DNA from: Bombus terrestris | Taxonomy: Eukaryota; Arthropoda; Insecta; Hymenoptera; Apidae | Assembly (NCBI RefSeq): GCF_910591885.1 | Contig: NW_025963613.1 | Coordinates: forward strand, 1-64,000 | Reading direction: 5' to 3' | Length of the DNA: 64,000 nt | Shown: piece by piece, positions 13,101-27,100 of the stretch | Layout: every line of letters starts with the position of its first letter | How positions within the stretch are numbered: the stretch's first letter is position 1 | The notes under the pieces: model-generated | Database searches by the model: none | Seen by the model: only the letters and a program-made list of their open reading frames with translations | Told to the model about the DNA's origin: nothing | Program-made: the position numbers and the translations under genes

Positions 13101-15080
13101 ACGTTGTCCCACGTTGTCCCACGTTGTCCCACGTGGTCCCACGTTGACCAACGATGTCCAACGGTGTCCCACGTTGTCCCACGTTGTTCCATGGTTTCCC
13201 ACGTTGTCCCACGTTGTCCCACGTTGTCCCACGGTGTCCAACGATGTCCAACGGTGTCCAACGGTGTCCAACGGTGTCCAACGGTGTCCCACGTTGTCCC
13301 ACGTTTTCCCACGTTGTCCCACGGTGTCCAACGATGTCCAACGGTGTCCCACGTTGTCCCACGTTGTCCCACGATGTCCCACGTTGTCCCACGTTGTCCC
13401 ACGTTGTCCCACGTTGTCCCACGTTGTCCCACGTTGTCCCACGTTGTCCCACGTTGTCCCACGTTGTCCCACGTTGTCCCACGGTGTCCAACGATGTCCA
13501 ACGGTGTCCAACGGTGTCCCACGTTGTCCCACGTTGTCCCACGTTGTCCCACGTTGTCCCACGTTGTCCCACGTTGTCCAACGATGTCCAACGGTGTCCC
13601 ACGTTGTCCCACGTTGTCCCACGTTGTCCCACGTTGTCCCACGTTGTCCCACGTTGTCCCACGTTGTCCCACGTGGTCCCACGTTGTCCCACGTTGTCCC
13701 ACGTTGTCCCACGTTGTCCCACGTTGTCCCACGTTGTCCCACGTTGTCCCACGATGTCCAACGGTGTCCCACGTTGTCCCACGTTGTCCCACGTTGTCCC
13801 ACGTTGTCCCACGTTGTCCCACGTTGTCCCACGTTGTCCCACGTTGTCCCACGTTGTCCCACGATGTCCCACGTTGTCCCACGTTGTCCCACGTTGTCCC
13901 ACGTTGTCCCACGATGTCCCACGTTGTCCCACGTTGTCCCACGTTGTCCCACGGTGTCCAACGATGTCCAACGGTGTCCAACGGTGTCCAACGGTGTCCA
14001 ACGATGTCCAACGATGTCCAACGATGTCCAACGATGTCCAACGGTGTCCAACGGTGTCCCACGGTGTCCAACGGTGTCCCACGTTGTCCCACGTTGTCCC
14101 ACGTTGTCCCACGTTGTCCCACGTTGTCCCACGTTGTCCAACGATGTCCAACGGTGTCCCACGTTGTCCCACGTTGTTCCATGGTTTCCCACGTTGTCCC
14201 ACGTTGTCCCACGTTGTCCCACGGTGTCCAACGATGTCCAACGATGTCCAACGGTGTCCCACGATGTCCAACGATGTCCAACGATGTCCAACGGTGTCCA
14301 ACGATGTCCAACGGTGTCCAACGATGTCCAACGGTGTCCCACGATGTCCAACGATGTCCAACGATGTCCAACGGTGTCCAACGGTGTCCAACGGTGTCCC
14401 ACGGTGTCCAACGGTGTCCAACGGTGTCCCACGTTGTCCCACGTTGTCCCACGTTGTCCCACGTTGTCCCATGATGTCCCACGTTGTCCAACGGTGTCCA
14501 ACGGTGTCAAACGATGTCCAACGATGTCCAACGGTGTCCCACGATGTCCAACGATGTCCAACGATGTCCAACGGTGTCCCACGTTGTCCCACGTTGTCCC
14601 ACGTTGTCCCACGTTGTCCCACGGTGTCCAACGATGTCCAACGGTGTCCCACGTTGTCCAACGGTGTCCCACGTTGTCCCACGTTGTCCCACGTTGTCCC
14701 ACGTTGTCCCACGTTGTCCCACGTTGTCCCACGTTGTCCCACGTTGTCCCACGTTGTCCCACGTTGTCCCACGGTGTCCAACGATGTCCAACGGTGTCCA
14801 ACGGTGTCCCACGGTGTCCAACGGTGTCCCACGTTGTCCCACGTTGTCCCACGTTGTCCCACGTTGTCCCACGTTGTCCCACGTTGTCCAACGATGTCGA
14901 ACGGTGTCCCACGTTGTCCCACGTTGTTCCATGGTTTCCCACGTTGTCCCACGTTGTCCCACGTTGTCCCACGTTGTCCCACGTTGTCCCACGTTGTCCC
15001 ACGGTGTCCAACGATGTCCAACGGTGTCCCACGTTGTCCCACGTTGTCCCACGTTGTCCCACGATGTCCCACGTTGTCCC
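10141..15080 (+). repeat. 4940-bp segmental duplication, copy 1
   Basis: This copy carries many rare variants that recur exactly 4940 bp later: gtctc at 10971, acgctgtc at 11291, tgtcga at 11661, the marker variant gttgtgcc-atggtttc at 11691, atgttgtc at 12371, aggttgtc at 12411, a TGA-creating gttgacca at 13141, acgttttcc at 13301, atgatgtcc at 14471, gtgtcaa at 14501 and a second tgtcga at 14891. It differs from copy 2 at single bases, for example gttgttcc at 10501 and tgtcaa at 11291. The left breakpoint lies in a run of consensus units near 10141. Confidence 0.95.
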
Positions 15081-18000
15081 ACGTTGTCCCACGTTGTCCC
15101 ACGTTGTCCCACGTTGTCCCACGTTGTCCCACGTTGTCCCACGTTGTCCCACGTTGTCCCACGATGTCCCACGTTGTCCCACGTTGTCCCACGTTGTCCC
15201 ACGTTGTCCCACGATGTCCCACGTTGTCCCACGTTGTCCCACGTTGTCCCACGGTGTCCAACGATGTCCAACGGTGTCCAACGGTGTCCCACGGTGTCCA
15301 ACGGTGTCCCACGTTGTCCCACGTTGTCCCACGTTGTCCCACGTTGTCCCACGTTGTCCCACGATGTCCCACGTTGTCCCACGTTGTCCCACGTTGTCCC
15401 ACGTTGTCCCACGTTGTCCCACGTTGTCCCACGTTGTCCCACGTTGTCCCACGGTGTCCAACGATGTCCAACGGTGTCCAACGGTGTCCAACGGTGTCCA
15501 ACGATGTCCAACGATGTCCAACGATGTCCAACGATGTCCAACGGTGTCCAACGGTGTCCCACGGTGTCCAACGGTGTCCCACGTTGTCCCACGTTGTCCC
15601 ACGTTGTCCCACGTTGTCCCACGTTGTCCCACGTTGTCCCACGTTGTCCCACGTTGTCCCACGTTGTCCCACGTTGTCCCACGTTGTCCCACGTTGTCCC
15701 ACGTTGTCCCACGTTGTCCCACGTTGTCCCACGGTGTCCAACGGTGTCCAACGGTGTCCCACGGTGTCCAACGGTGTCCCACGTTGTCCCACGTTGTCCC
15801 ACGTTGTCCCACGTTGTCCCACGTTGTCCCACGTTGTCCCACGTTGTCCAACGATGTCCAACGGTGTCCCACGTTGTCCCACGTTGTTCCATGGTTTCCC
15901 ACGTTGTCCCACGTTGTCTCACGTTGTCCCACGGTGTCCAACGATGTCCAACGATGTCCAACGGTGTCCCACGATGTCCAACGATGTCCAACGATGTCCA
16001 ACGGTGTCCAACGATGTCCAACGGTGTCCAACGATGTCCAACGATGTCCAACGGTGTCCCACGATGTCCAACGATGTCCAACGATGTCCAACGGTGTCCA
16101 ACGGTGTCCAACGGTGTCCCACGGTGTCCAACGGTGTCCAACGGTGTCCAACGGTGTCCCACGTTGTCCCACGTTGTCCCACGTTGTCCCACGTTGTCCC
16201 ACGATGTCCCACGTTGTCCAACGGTGTCCAACGCTGTCCAACGATGTCCAACGATGTCCAACGGTGTCCCACGATGTCCAACGATGTCCAACGATGTCCA
16301 ACGGTGTCCCACGTTGTCCCACGTTGTCCCACGTTGTCCCACGTTGTCCCACGGTGTCCAACGATGTCCAACGGTGTCCCACGTTGTCCAACGGTGTCCC
16401 ACGTTGTCCCACGTTGTCCCACGTTGTCCCACGTTGTCCCACGTTGTCCCACGTTGTCCCACGTTGTCCCACGTTGTCCCACGGTGTCCAACGATGTCCA
16501 ACGGTGTCCAACGGTGTCCCACGGTGTCCAACGGTGTCCCACGTTGTCCCACGTTGTCCCACGTTGTCCCACGTTGTCCCACGTTGTCCCACGTTGTCCA
16601 ACTATGTCGAACGGTGTCCCACGTTGTCCCACGTTGTGCCATGGTTTCCCACGTTGTCCCACGTTGTCCCACGTTGTCCCACGTTGTCCCACGTTGTCCC
16701 ACGTTGTCCCACGTTGTCCCACGTTGTCCCACGTTGTCCCACGTTGTCCCACGTGGTCCCACGTTGTCCCACGTTGTCCCACGGTGTCCAACGATGTCCA
16801 ACGGTGTCCCACGTTGTCCAACGGTGTCCCACGTTGTCCCACGTTGTCCCACGTTGTCCCACGTTGTCCCACGATGTCCCACGTTGTCCCACGTTGTCCC
16901 ACGTTGTCCCACGTTGTCCCACGTTGTCCCACGTTGTCCCACGTTGTCCCACGTTGTCCCACGTTGTCCCACGTTGTCCCACGGTGTCCAACGATGTCCA
17001 ACGGTGTCCAACGGTGTCCCACGGTGTCCAACGGTGTCCCACGTTGTCCCACGTTGTCCCACGTTGTCCCACGTTGTCCCACGTTGTCCCACGTTGTCCC
17101 ACGTTGTCCAACGATGTCCAACGGTGTCCCACGTTGTCCCACGTTGTTCCATGGTTTCCCACGTTGTCCCACGTTGTCCCACGTTGTCCCACGGTGTCCA
17201 ACGATGTCCAACGGTGTCCAACGGTGTCCAACGGTGTCCAACGGTGTCCCACGTTGTCCCACGTTGTCCCACGTTGTCCCACGGTGTCCAACGATGTCCA
17301 ACGGTGTCCCATGTTGTCCCACGTTGTCCCACGTTGTCCCACGTTGTCCCAGGTTGTCCCACGATGTCCCACGTTGTCCCACGTTGTCCCACGTTGTCCC
17401 ACGTTGTCCCACGTTGTCCCACGTTGTCCCACGTTGTCCCACGTTGTCCCACGTTGTCCCACGTTGTCCCACGTTGTCCCACGGTGTCCAACGATGTCCA
17501 ACGGTGTCCAACGGTGTCCCACGGTGTCCAACGGTGTCCCACGTTGTCCCACGTTGTCCCACGTTGTCCCACGTTGTCCCACGTTGTCCCACGTTGTCCC
17601 ACGTTGTCCCACGTTGTCCCACGTTGTCCCACGTTGTCCCACGTTGTCCCACGTTGTCCCACGTTGTCCCACGTTGTCCCACGGTGTCCCACGGTGTCCA
17701 ACGATGTCCAACGGTGTCCCACGTTGTCCCACGTTGTCCCACGATGTCCCACGTTGTCCCACGTTGTCCCACGTTGTCCCACGTTGTCCCACGTTGTCCC
17801 ACGTTGTCCCACGTGGTCCCACGTTGTCCCACGTTGTCCCACGGTGTCCAACGATGTCCAACGGTGTCCCACGTTGTCCAACGGTGTCCCACGTTGTCCC
17901 ACGTTGTCCCACGTTGTCCCACGTTGTCCCACGATGTCCCACGTTGTCCCACGTTGTCCCACGTGGTCCCACGTTGTCCCACGTTGTCCCACGGTGTCCA

Positions 18001-20080
18001 ACGATGTCCAACGGTGTCCCACGTTGTCCAACGTTGTCCCACGTTGTCCCACGTTGTCCCACGTTGTCCCACGTGGTCCCACGTTGACCAACGATGTCCA
18101 ACGGTGTCCCACGTTGTCCCACGTTGTTCCATGGTTTCCCACGTTGTCCCACGTTGTCCCACGTTGTCCCACGGTGTCCAACGATGTCCAACGGTGTCCA
18201 ACGGTGTCCAACGGTGTCCAACGGTGTCCCACGTTGTCCCACGTTTTCCCACGTTGTCCCACGGTGTCCAACGATGTCCAACGGTGTCCCACGTTGTCCC
18301 ACGTTGTCCCACGATGTCCCACGTTGTCCCACGTTGTCCCACGTTGTCCCACGTTGTCCAACGTTGTCCCACGTTGTCCCACGTTGTCCCACGTTGTCCC
18401 ACGTTGTCCCACGTTGTCCCACGGTGTCCAACGATGTCCAACGGTGTCCAACGGTGTCCCACGTTGTCCCACGTTGTCCCACGTTGTCCCACGTTGTCCC
18501 ACGTTGTCCCACGTTGTCCAACGATGTCCAACGGTGTCCCACGTTGTCCCACGTTGTCCCACGTTGTCCCACGTTGTCCCACGTTGTCCCACGTTGTCCC
18601 ACGTTGTCCCACGTGGTCCCACGTTGTCCCACGTTGTCCCACGTTGTCCCACGTTGTCCCACGTTGTCCCACGTTGTCCCACGTTGTCCCACGATGTCCA
18701 ACGGTGTCCCACGTTGTCCCACGTTGTCCCACGTTGTCCCACGTTGTCCCACGTTGTCCCACGTTGTCCCACGTTGTCCCACGTTGTCCCACGTTGTCCC
18801 ACGATGTCCCACGTTGTCCCACGTTGTCCCACGTTGTCCCACGTTGTCCCACGATGTCCCACGTTGTCCCACGTTGTCCCACGTTGTCCCACGGTGTCCA
18901 ACGATGTCCAACGGTGTCCAACGGTGTCCAACGGTGTCCAACGATGTCCAACGATGTCCAACGATGTCCAACGATGTCCAACGGTGTCCAACGGTGTCCC
19001 ACGGTGTCCAACGGTGTCCCACGTTGTCCCACGTTGTCCCACGTTGTCCCACGTTGTCCCACGTTGTCCCACGTTGTCCAACGATGTCCAACGGTGTCCC
19101 ACGTTGTCCCACGTTGTTCCATGGTTTCCCACGTTGTCCCACGTTGTCCCACGTTGTCCCACGGTGTCCAACGATGTCCAACGATGTCCAACGGTGTCCC
19201 ACGATGTCCAACGATGTCCAACGATGTCCAACGGTGTCCAACGATGTCCAACGGTGTCCAACGATGTCCAACGGTGTCCCACGATGTCCAACGATGTCCA
19301 ACGATGTCCAACGGTGTCCAACGGTGTCCAACGGTGTCCCACGGTGTCCAACGGTGTCCAACGGTGTCCCACGTTGTCCCACGTTGTCCCACGTTGTCCC
19401 ACGTTGTCCCATGATGTCCCACGTTGTCCAACGGTGTCCAACGGTGTCAAACGATGTCCAACGATGTCCAACGGTGTCCCACGATGTCCAACGATGTCCA
19501 ACGATGTCCAACGGTGTCCCACGTTGTCCCACGTTGTCCCACGTTGTCCCACGTTGTCCCACGGTGTCCAACGATGTCCAACGGTGTCCCACGTTGTCCA
19601 ACGGTGTCCCACGTTGTCCCACGTTGTCCCACGTTGTCCCACGTTGTCCCACGTTGTCCCACGTTGTCCCACGTTGTCCCACGTTGTCCCACGTTGTCCC
19701 ACGTTGTCCCACGGTGTCCAACGATGTCCAACGGTGTCCAACGGTGTCCCACGGTGTCCAACGGTGTCCCACGTTGTCCCACGTTGTCCCACGTTGTCCC
19801 ACGTTGTCCCACGTTGTCCCACGTTGTCCAACGATGTCGAACGGTGTCCCACGTTGTCCCACGTTGTTCCATGGTTTCCCACGTTGTCCCACGTTGTCCC
19901 ACGTTGTCCCACGTTGTCCCACGTTGTCCCACGTTGTCCCACGGTGTCCAACGATGTCCAACGGTGTCCCACGTTGTCCCACGTTGTCCCACGTTGTCCC
20001 ACGATGTCCCACGTTGTCCCACGTTGTCCCACGTTGTCCCACGTTGTCCCACGTTGTCCCACGTTGTCCCACGTTGTCCC
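15081..20080 (+). repeat. 4940-bp segmental duplication, copy 2
   Basis: This is the downstream partner of 10141-15080, with the same rare variants at 15911, 16231, 16601, 16631, 17311, 17351, 18081, 18241, 19411, 19441 and 19831. Differences include actatgtcga at 16601 where copy 1 has acgatgtcga, and tgtcca at 16231 where copy 1 has tgtcaa. Correspondence at 4940 bp continues to about 20080, roughly 60 bp beyond one full period. There a ccacgtggtc unit at 20081 begins a different alignment. Confidence 0.95.
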
Positions 20081-20840
20081 ACGTGGTCCCACGTTGTCCC
20101 ACGTTGTCCCACGGTGTCCAACGATGTCCAACGGTGTCCCACGTTGTCCAACGGTGTCCCACGTTGTCCCACGTTGTCCCACGTTGTCCCACGTTGTCCC
20201 ACGATGTCCCACGTTGTCCCACGTTGTCCCACGTTGTCCCACGTTGTCCCACGTTGTCCCACGTTGTCCCACGTTGTCCCACGTTGTCCCACGTTGTCCC
20301 ACGTTGTCCCACGGTGTCCAACGATGTCCAACGGTGTCCAACGGTGTCCCACGGTGTCCAACGGTGTCCCACGTTGTCCCACGTTGTCCCACGTTGTCCC
20401 ACGTTGTCCCACGTTGTCCCACGTTGTCCCACGTTGTCCAACGATGTCCAACGGTGTCCCACGTTGTCCCACGTTGTTCCATGGTTTCCCACGTTGTCCC
20501 ACGTTGTCCCACGTTGTCCCACGGTGTCCAACGATGTCCAACGGTGTCCAACGGTGTCCAACGGTGTCCAACGGTGTCCCACGTTGTCCCACGTTGTCCC
20601 ACGTTGTCCCACGGTGTCCAACGATGTCCAACGGTGTCCCATGTTGTCCCACGTTGTCCCACGTTGTCCCACGTTGTCCCAGGTTGTCCCACGATGTCCC
20701 ACGTTGTCCCACGTTGTCCCACGTTGTCCCACGTTGTCCCACGTTGTCCCACGTTGTCCCACGTTGTCCCACGTTGTCCCACGTTGTCCCACGTTGTCCC
20801 ACGTTGTCCCACGTTGTCCCACGGTGTCCAACGATGTCCA
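20081..20840 (+). repeat. Third, partial copy of the 4940-bp segment
   Basis: From 20081 the variant order matches copy 2 from 16751, an offset of 3330 bp, and copy 1 from 11811, an offset of 8270 bp. Shared marks are ccacgtggtc (20081), the ccatggtttc marker (20471), atgttgtc (20641) and aggttgtc (20681). The match ends near 20840, after a run of 12 consensus units where copy 2 has 11. The offset differs from 4940, so this is not a third full period but a separate, overlapping exchange. A further 210-bp echo of atgttgtc appears at 20851. Confidence 0.88.
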
Positions 20841-22730
20841 ACGGTGTCCCATGTTGTCCCACGTTGTCCCACGTTGTCCCACGTTGTCCCACGTTGTCCC
20901 ACGATGTCCCACGTTGTCCCACGTTGTCCCACGTTGTCCCACGTTGTCCCACGGTGTCCAACGGTGTCCAACGATGTCCCACGTTGTCCCACGTTGTCCC
21001 ACGTTGTCCCACGTTGTCCCACGATGTCCCACGTTGTCCCACGTTGTCCCACGTTGTCCCACGTTGTCCCACGTTGTCCCACGTTGTCCCACGTTGTCCC
21101 ACGTTGTCCCACGTTGTCCCACGTTGTCCGACGTTGTCCCACGTTGTCCCACGTTGTCCCACGTTGTCCCACGGTGTCCCACGTTGTCCCACGTTGTCCC
21201 ACGTTGTCCCACGATGTCCCACGTTGTCCCACGTTGTCCCACGTTGTCCCACGTTGTCCCACGTTGTCCCACGTTGTCCCACGTTGTCCCACGTTGTCCG
21301 ACGTTGTCCCACGTTGTCCCACGTTGTCCCACGTTGTCCCACGGTGTCCAACGATGTCCAACGATGTCCAACGGTGTCCCACGTTGTCCCACGTTGTTCC
21401 ATGGTTTCCCACGTTGTCCCACGTTGTCCCACGTTGTCCCACGGTGTCCAACGATGTCCAACGGTGTCCAACGGTGTCCAACGGTGTCCAACGGTGTCCC
21501 ACGTTGTCCCACGTTGTCCCACGTTGTCCCACGTTGTCCCACGTTGTCCCACGATGTCCCACGTTGTCCCACGTTGTCCCACGTTGTCCCACGATGTCCC
21601 ACGTTGTCCCACGTTGTCCCACGTTGTCCCACGTTGTCCCACGATGTCCCACGTTGTCCCACGTTGTCCCACGTTGTCCCACGTTGTCCCACGGTGTCCA
21701 ACGATGTCCAACGGTGTCCAACGGTGTCCCACGGTGTCCAACGGTGTCCCACGTTGTCCCACGTTGTCCCACGTTGTCCCACGTTGTCCCACGTTGTCCC
21801 ACGATGTCCCACGTTGTCCCACGTTGTCCGACGTTGTCCCACGTTGTCCCACGTTGTCCCACGTTGTCCCACGGTGTCCAACGATGTCCAACGATGTCCA
21901 ACGGTGTCCCACGTTGTCCCACGTTGTTCCATGGTTTCCCACGTTGTCCCACGTTGTCCCACGTTGTCCCACGGTGTCCAACGATGTCCAACGGTGTCCA
22001 ACGGTGTCCAACGGTGTCCAACGGTGTCCCACGTTGTCCCACGTTGTCCCACGTTGTCCCACGTTGTCCCACGTTGTCCCACGATGTCCCACGTTGTCCC
22101 ACGTTGTCCCACGTTGTCCCACGATGTCCCACGTTGTCCCACGTTGTCCCACGTTGTCCCACGTTGTCCCACGATGTCCCACGTTGTCCCACGTTGTCCC
22201 ACGTTGTCCCACGGTGTCCAACGATGTCCAACGGTGTCCAACGGTGTCCCACGGTGTCCAACGGTGTCCCACGTTGTCCCACGTTGTCCCACGTTGTCCC
22301 ACGTTGTCCCACGTTGTCCCACGATGTCCCACGTTGTCCCACGTTGTCCCACGTTGTCCCACGTTGTCCCACGTTGTCCCACGTTGTCCCACGGTGTCCA
22401 ACGATGTCCAACGGTGTCCAACGGTGTCCAACGGTGTCCAACGGTGTCCCACGTTGTCCCACGTTGTCCCACGTTGTCCCACGATGTCCCACGTTGTCCC
22501 ACGTTGTCCCACGTTGTCCCACGATGTCCCACGTTGTCCCACGTTGTCCCACGTTGTCCCACGTTGTCCCACGTTGTCCCACGTTGTCCCACGTTGTCCC
22601 ACGTTGTCCCACGTTGTCCCACGTTGTCCCACGGTGTCCAACGATGTCCAACGGTGTCCAACGGTGTCCCACGTTGTCCCACGTTGTCCCACGTTGTCCC
22701 ACGTTGTCCCACGTTGTCCCACGTTGTCCA

Positions 22731-24140
22731 ACGATGTCCAACGGTGTCCCACGTTGTCCCACGTTGTCCCACGTTGTCCCACGTTGTCCCACGTTGTCCC
22801 ACGTTGTCCCACGTTGTCCCACGTTGTCCCACGATGTCCCACGTTGTCCCACGTTGTCCCACGTTGTCCCACGTTGTCCCACGTTGTCCCACGTTGTCCC
22901 ACGTTGTCCCACGTTGTCCCACGATGTCCCACGTTGTCCCACGTTGTCCCACGTTGTCCCACGTTGTCCCACGTTGTCCCACGTTGTCCCACGTTGTCCC
23001 ACGTTGTCCCACGTTGTCCCACGTTGTCCGACGTTGTCCCACGTTGTCCCACGTTGTCCCACGTTGTCCCACGGTGTCCAACGATGTCCAACGATGTCCA
23101 ACGGTGTCCCACGTTGTCCCACGTTGTTCCATGGTTTCCCACGTTGTCCCACGATGTCCCACGTTGTCCCACGTTGTCCCACGTTGTCCCACGATGTCCC
23201 ACGTTGTCCCACGTTGTCCCACGTTGTCCCACGTTGTCCCACGATGTCCCACGTTGTCCCACGTTGTCCGACGTTGTCCCACGTTGTCCCACGTTGTCCC
23301 ACGGTGTCCAACGATGTCCAACGGTGTCCAACGGTGTCCCACGTTGTCCCACGTTGTCCCACGTTGTCCCACGTTGTCCCACGTTGTCCCACGTTGTCCG
23401 ACGTTGTCCCACGTTGTCCCACGTTGTCCCACGTTGTCCCACGGTGTCCAACGATGTCCAACGATGTCCAACGGTGTCCCACGTTGTCCCACGTTGTTCC
23501 ATGGTTTCCCACGTTGTCCCACGTTGTCCCACGTTGTCCCACGGTGTCCAACGATGTCCAACGGTGTCCAACGGTGTCCAACGGTGTCCAACGGTGTCCC
23601 ACGTTGTCCCACTTTGTCCCACGTTGTCCCACGTTGTCCCACGATGTCCCACGTTGTCCCACGTTGTCCCACGTTGTCCCACGATGTCCCACGTTGTCCC
23701 ACGTTGTCCCACGTTGTCCCACGTTGTCCCACGATGTCCCACGTTGTCCCACGTTGTCCCACGTTGTCCCACGGTGTCCAACGATGTCCAACGGTGTCCA
23801 ACGGTGTCCCACGGTGTCCAACGGTGTCCCACGTTGTCCCACGTTGTCCCACGTTGTCCCACGTTGTCCCACGTTGTCCCACGATGTCCCACGTTGTCCC
23901 ACGTTGTCCCACGTTGTCCCACGTTGTCCCACGTTGTCCCACGTTGGCCCACGGTGTCCAACGATGTCCAACGGTGTCCAACGGTGTCCAACGGTGTCCA
24001 ACGATGTCCAACGATGTCCAACGATGTCCAACGGTGTCCAACGATGTCCAACGATGTCCAACGGTGTCCCACGATGTCCAACGATGTCCAACGATGTCCA
24101 ACGGTGTCCAACGATGTCCAACGGTGTCCAACGATGTCCA
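22731..24140 (+). repeat. 1.4-kb module, copy A (spacing 2770)
   Basis: The variant order matches 25501-26910 at a fixed 2770-bp spacing. Shared landmarks are ccacgatgtc at 22831 and 22921, tccg at 23021, the ccatggtttc marker at 23121 and 23491, the rare actttgtc at 23611, and a block rich in caacgatgtc from 24001. Homology resumes at 2450-bp spacing from 24321 to about 24650. The change is explained by an extra 320 bp in this copy. Confidence 0.9.
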
Positions 24141-24470
24141 ACGGTGTCCAACGATGTCCCACGTTGTCCCACGTTGTCCCACGTTGTCCCACGTTGTCCC
24201 ACGATGTCCCACGTTGTCCCACGTTGTCCCACGTTGTCCCACGTTGTCCCACGTTGTCCCACGTTGTCCCACGGTGTCCAACGATGTCCAACGGTGTCCA
24301 ACGGTGTCCAACGGTGTCCAACGATGTCCAACGATGTCCAACGATGTCCAACGGTGTCCAACGATGTCCAACGATGTCCAACGGTGTCCCACGATGTCCA
24401 ACGATGTCCAACGATGTCCAACGGTGTCCAACGATGTCCAACGGTGTCCAACGATGTCCAACGATGTCCA
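23831..24470 (+). repeat. 320-bp tandem duplication of a caacgatgtc-rich block
   Basis: Two neighbouring blocks, from 24001 and from 24321, share the same order of caacgatgtc and caacggtgtc units and the same upstream ccacgatgtc (23881 and 24201). In these blocks nearly every unit starts with ca, unlike the rest of the array. The 320-bp difference equals the change in spacing (2770 to 2450) against the 25.5-27.1 kb copy. This copy therefore gained a block, or the other lost one. Confidence 0.88.
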
Positions 24471-25500
24471 ACGGTGTCCCACGTTGTCCCACGTTGTTCC
24501 ATGGTTTCCCACGTTGTCCCACGTTGTCCCACGTTGTCCCACGTTGTCCCACGTTGTCCCACGGTGTCCCACGGTGTCCAACGATGTCCAACGGTGTCCC
24601 ACGTTGTCCCACGTTGTCCCACGTTGTCCCACGTTGTCCCACGTTGTCCCACGTTGTCCCACGTTGTTCCATGGTTTCCCACGTTGTCCCACGTTGTCCC
24701 ACGTTGTCCCACGGTGTCCAACGATGTCCAACGGTGTCCAACGGTGTCCAACGGTGTCCAACGGTGTCCCACGTTGTCCCACGTTGTCCCACGTTGTCCC
24801 ACGTTGTCCCACGTTGTCCCACGATGTCCCACGTTGTCCCACGTTGTCCCACGTTGTCCCACGTTGTCCCACGTTGTCCCACGTTGTCCCACGTTGTCCG
24901 ACGTTGTCCCACGTTGTCCCACGTTGTCCCACGTTGTCCCACGGTGTCCAACGATGTCCAACGATGTCCAACGGTGTCCCACGTTGTCCCACGTTGTTCC
25001 ATGGTTTCCCACGTTGTCCCACGTTGTCCCACGTTGTCCCACGGTGTCCAACGATGTCCAACGGTGTCCAACGGTGTCCAACGGTGTGCAACGGTGTCCC
25101 ACGTTGTCCCACGTTGTCCCACGTTGTCCCACGTTGTCCCACGTTGTCCCACGATGTCCCACGTTGTCCCACGTTGTCCCACGTTGTCCCACGATGTCCC
25201 ACGTTGTCCCACGTTGTCCCACGTTGTCCCACGTTGTCCCACGTTGTCCCACGATGTCCCACGTTGTCCCACGTTGTCCCACGTTGTCCCACGTTGTCCC
25301 ACGGTGTCCAACGATGTCCAACGATGTCCAACGGTGTCCAACGGTGTCCAACGGTGTCCAACGATGTCCAACGATGTCCAACGATGTCCAACGGTGTCCA
25401 ACGATGTCCAACGATGTCCAACGGTGTCCCACGATGTCCAACGATGTCCAACGATGTCCAACGGTGTCCAACGATGTCCAACGGTGTCCAACGATGTCCA

Positions 25501-27100
25501 ACGATGTCCAACGGTGTCCCACGTTGTCCCACGTTGTCCCACGTTGTCCCACGTTGTCCCACGTTGTCCCACGTTGTCCCACGTTGTCCCACGTTGTCCC
25601 ACGATGTCCCACGTTGTCCCACGTTGTCCCACGTTGTCCCACGTTGTCCCACGTTGTCCCACGTTGTCCCACGTTGTCCCACGTTGTCCCACGATGTCCC
25701 ACGTTGTCCCACGTTGTCCCACGTTGTCCCACGTTGTCCCACGTTGTCCCACGTTGTCCCACGTTGTCCCACGTTGTCCCACGTTGTCCCACGTTGTCCG
25801 ACGTTGTCCCACGTTGTCCCACGTTGTCCCACGTTGTCCCACGGTGTCCAACGATGTCCAACGATGTCCAACGGTGTCCCACGTTGTCCCACGTTGTTCC
25901 ATGGTTTCCCACGTTGTCCCACGATGTCCCACGTTGTCCCACGTTGTCCCACGTTGTCCCACGATGTCCCACGTTGTCCCACGTTGTCCCACGTTGTCCC
26001 ACGTTGTCCCACGATGTCCCACGTTGTCCCACGTTGTCCGACGTTGTCCCACGTTGTCCCACGTTGTCCCACGGTGTCCAACGATGTCCAACGGTGTCCA
26101 ACGGTGTCCCACGTTGTCCCACGTTGTCCCACGTTGTCCCACGTTGTCCCACGTTGTCCCACGTTGTCCGACGTTGTCCCACGTTGTCCCACGTTGTCCC
26201 ACGTTGTCCCACGGTGTCCAACGATGTCCAACGATGTCCAACGGTGTCCCACGTTGTCCCACGTTGTTCCATGGTTTCCCACGTTGTCCCACGTTGTCCC
26301 ACGTTGTCCCACGGTGTCCAACGATGTCCAACGGTGTCCAACGGTGTCCAACGGTGTCCAACGGTGTCCCACGTTGTCCCACTTTGTCCCACGTTGTCCC
26401 ACGTTGTCCCACGATGTCCCACGTTGTCCCACGTTGTCCCACGTTGTCCCACGATGTCCCACGTTGTCCCACGTTGTCCCACGTTGTCCCACGTTGTCCC
26501 ACGATGTCCCACGTTGTCCCACGTTGTCCCACGTTGTCCCACGGTGTCCAACGATGTCCAACGGTGTCCAACGGTGTCCCACGGTGTCCAACGGTGTCCC
26601 ACGTTGTCCCACGTTGTCCCACGTTGTCCCACGTTGTCCCACGTTGTCCCACGATGTCCCACGTTGTCCCACGTTGTCCCACGTTGTCCCACGTTGTCCC
26701 ACGTTGTCCCACGTTGTCCCACGGTGTCCAACGATGTCCAACGGTGTCCAACGGTGTCCAACGGTGTCCAACGATGTCCAACGATGTCCAACGATGTCCA
26801 ACGGTGTCCAACGATGTCCAACGATGTCCAACGGTGTCCCACGATGTCCAACGATGTCCAACGATGTCCAACGGTGTCCAACGATGTCCAACGGTGTCCA
26901 ACGATGTCCAACGATGTCCAACGGTGTCCCACGTTGTCCCACGTTGTTCCATGGTTTCCCACGTTGTCCCACGTTGTCCCACGTTGTCCCACGTTGTCCC
27001 ACGTTGTCCCACGGTGTCCCACGGTGTCCAACGATGTCCAACGGTGTCCCACGTTGTCCCACGTTGTCCCACGTTGTCCCACGTTGTCCCACGTTGTCCC
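25501..27100 (+). repeat. 1.4-1.6-kb module, copy B
   Basis: This is the partner of 22731-24140 (offset 2770) and of 24321-24650 (offset 2450). It carries tccg at 25791, the ccatggtttc marker at 25891, 26261 and 26941, actttgtc at 26381 and a single caacgatgtc-rich block from 26771. Related but more diverged modules, ending with the same type of block, occur near 29.5-31.5 kb and 34.5-35.9 kb, and in part near 61-63 kb. Confidence 0.88.
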
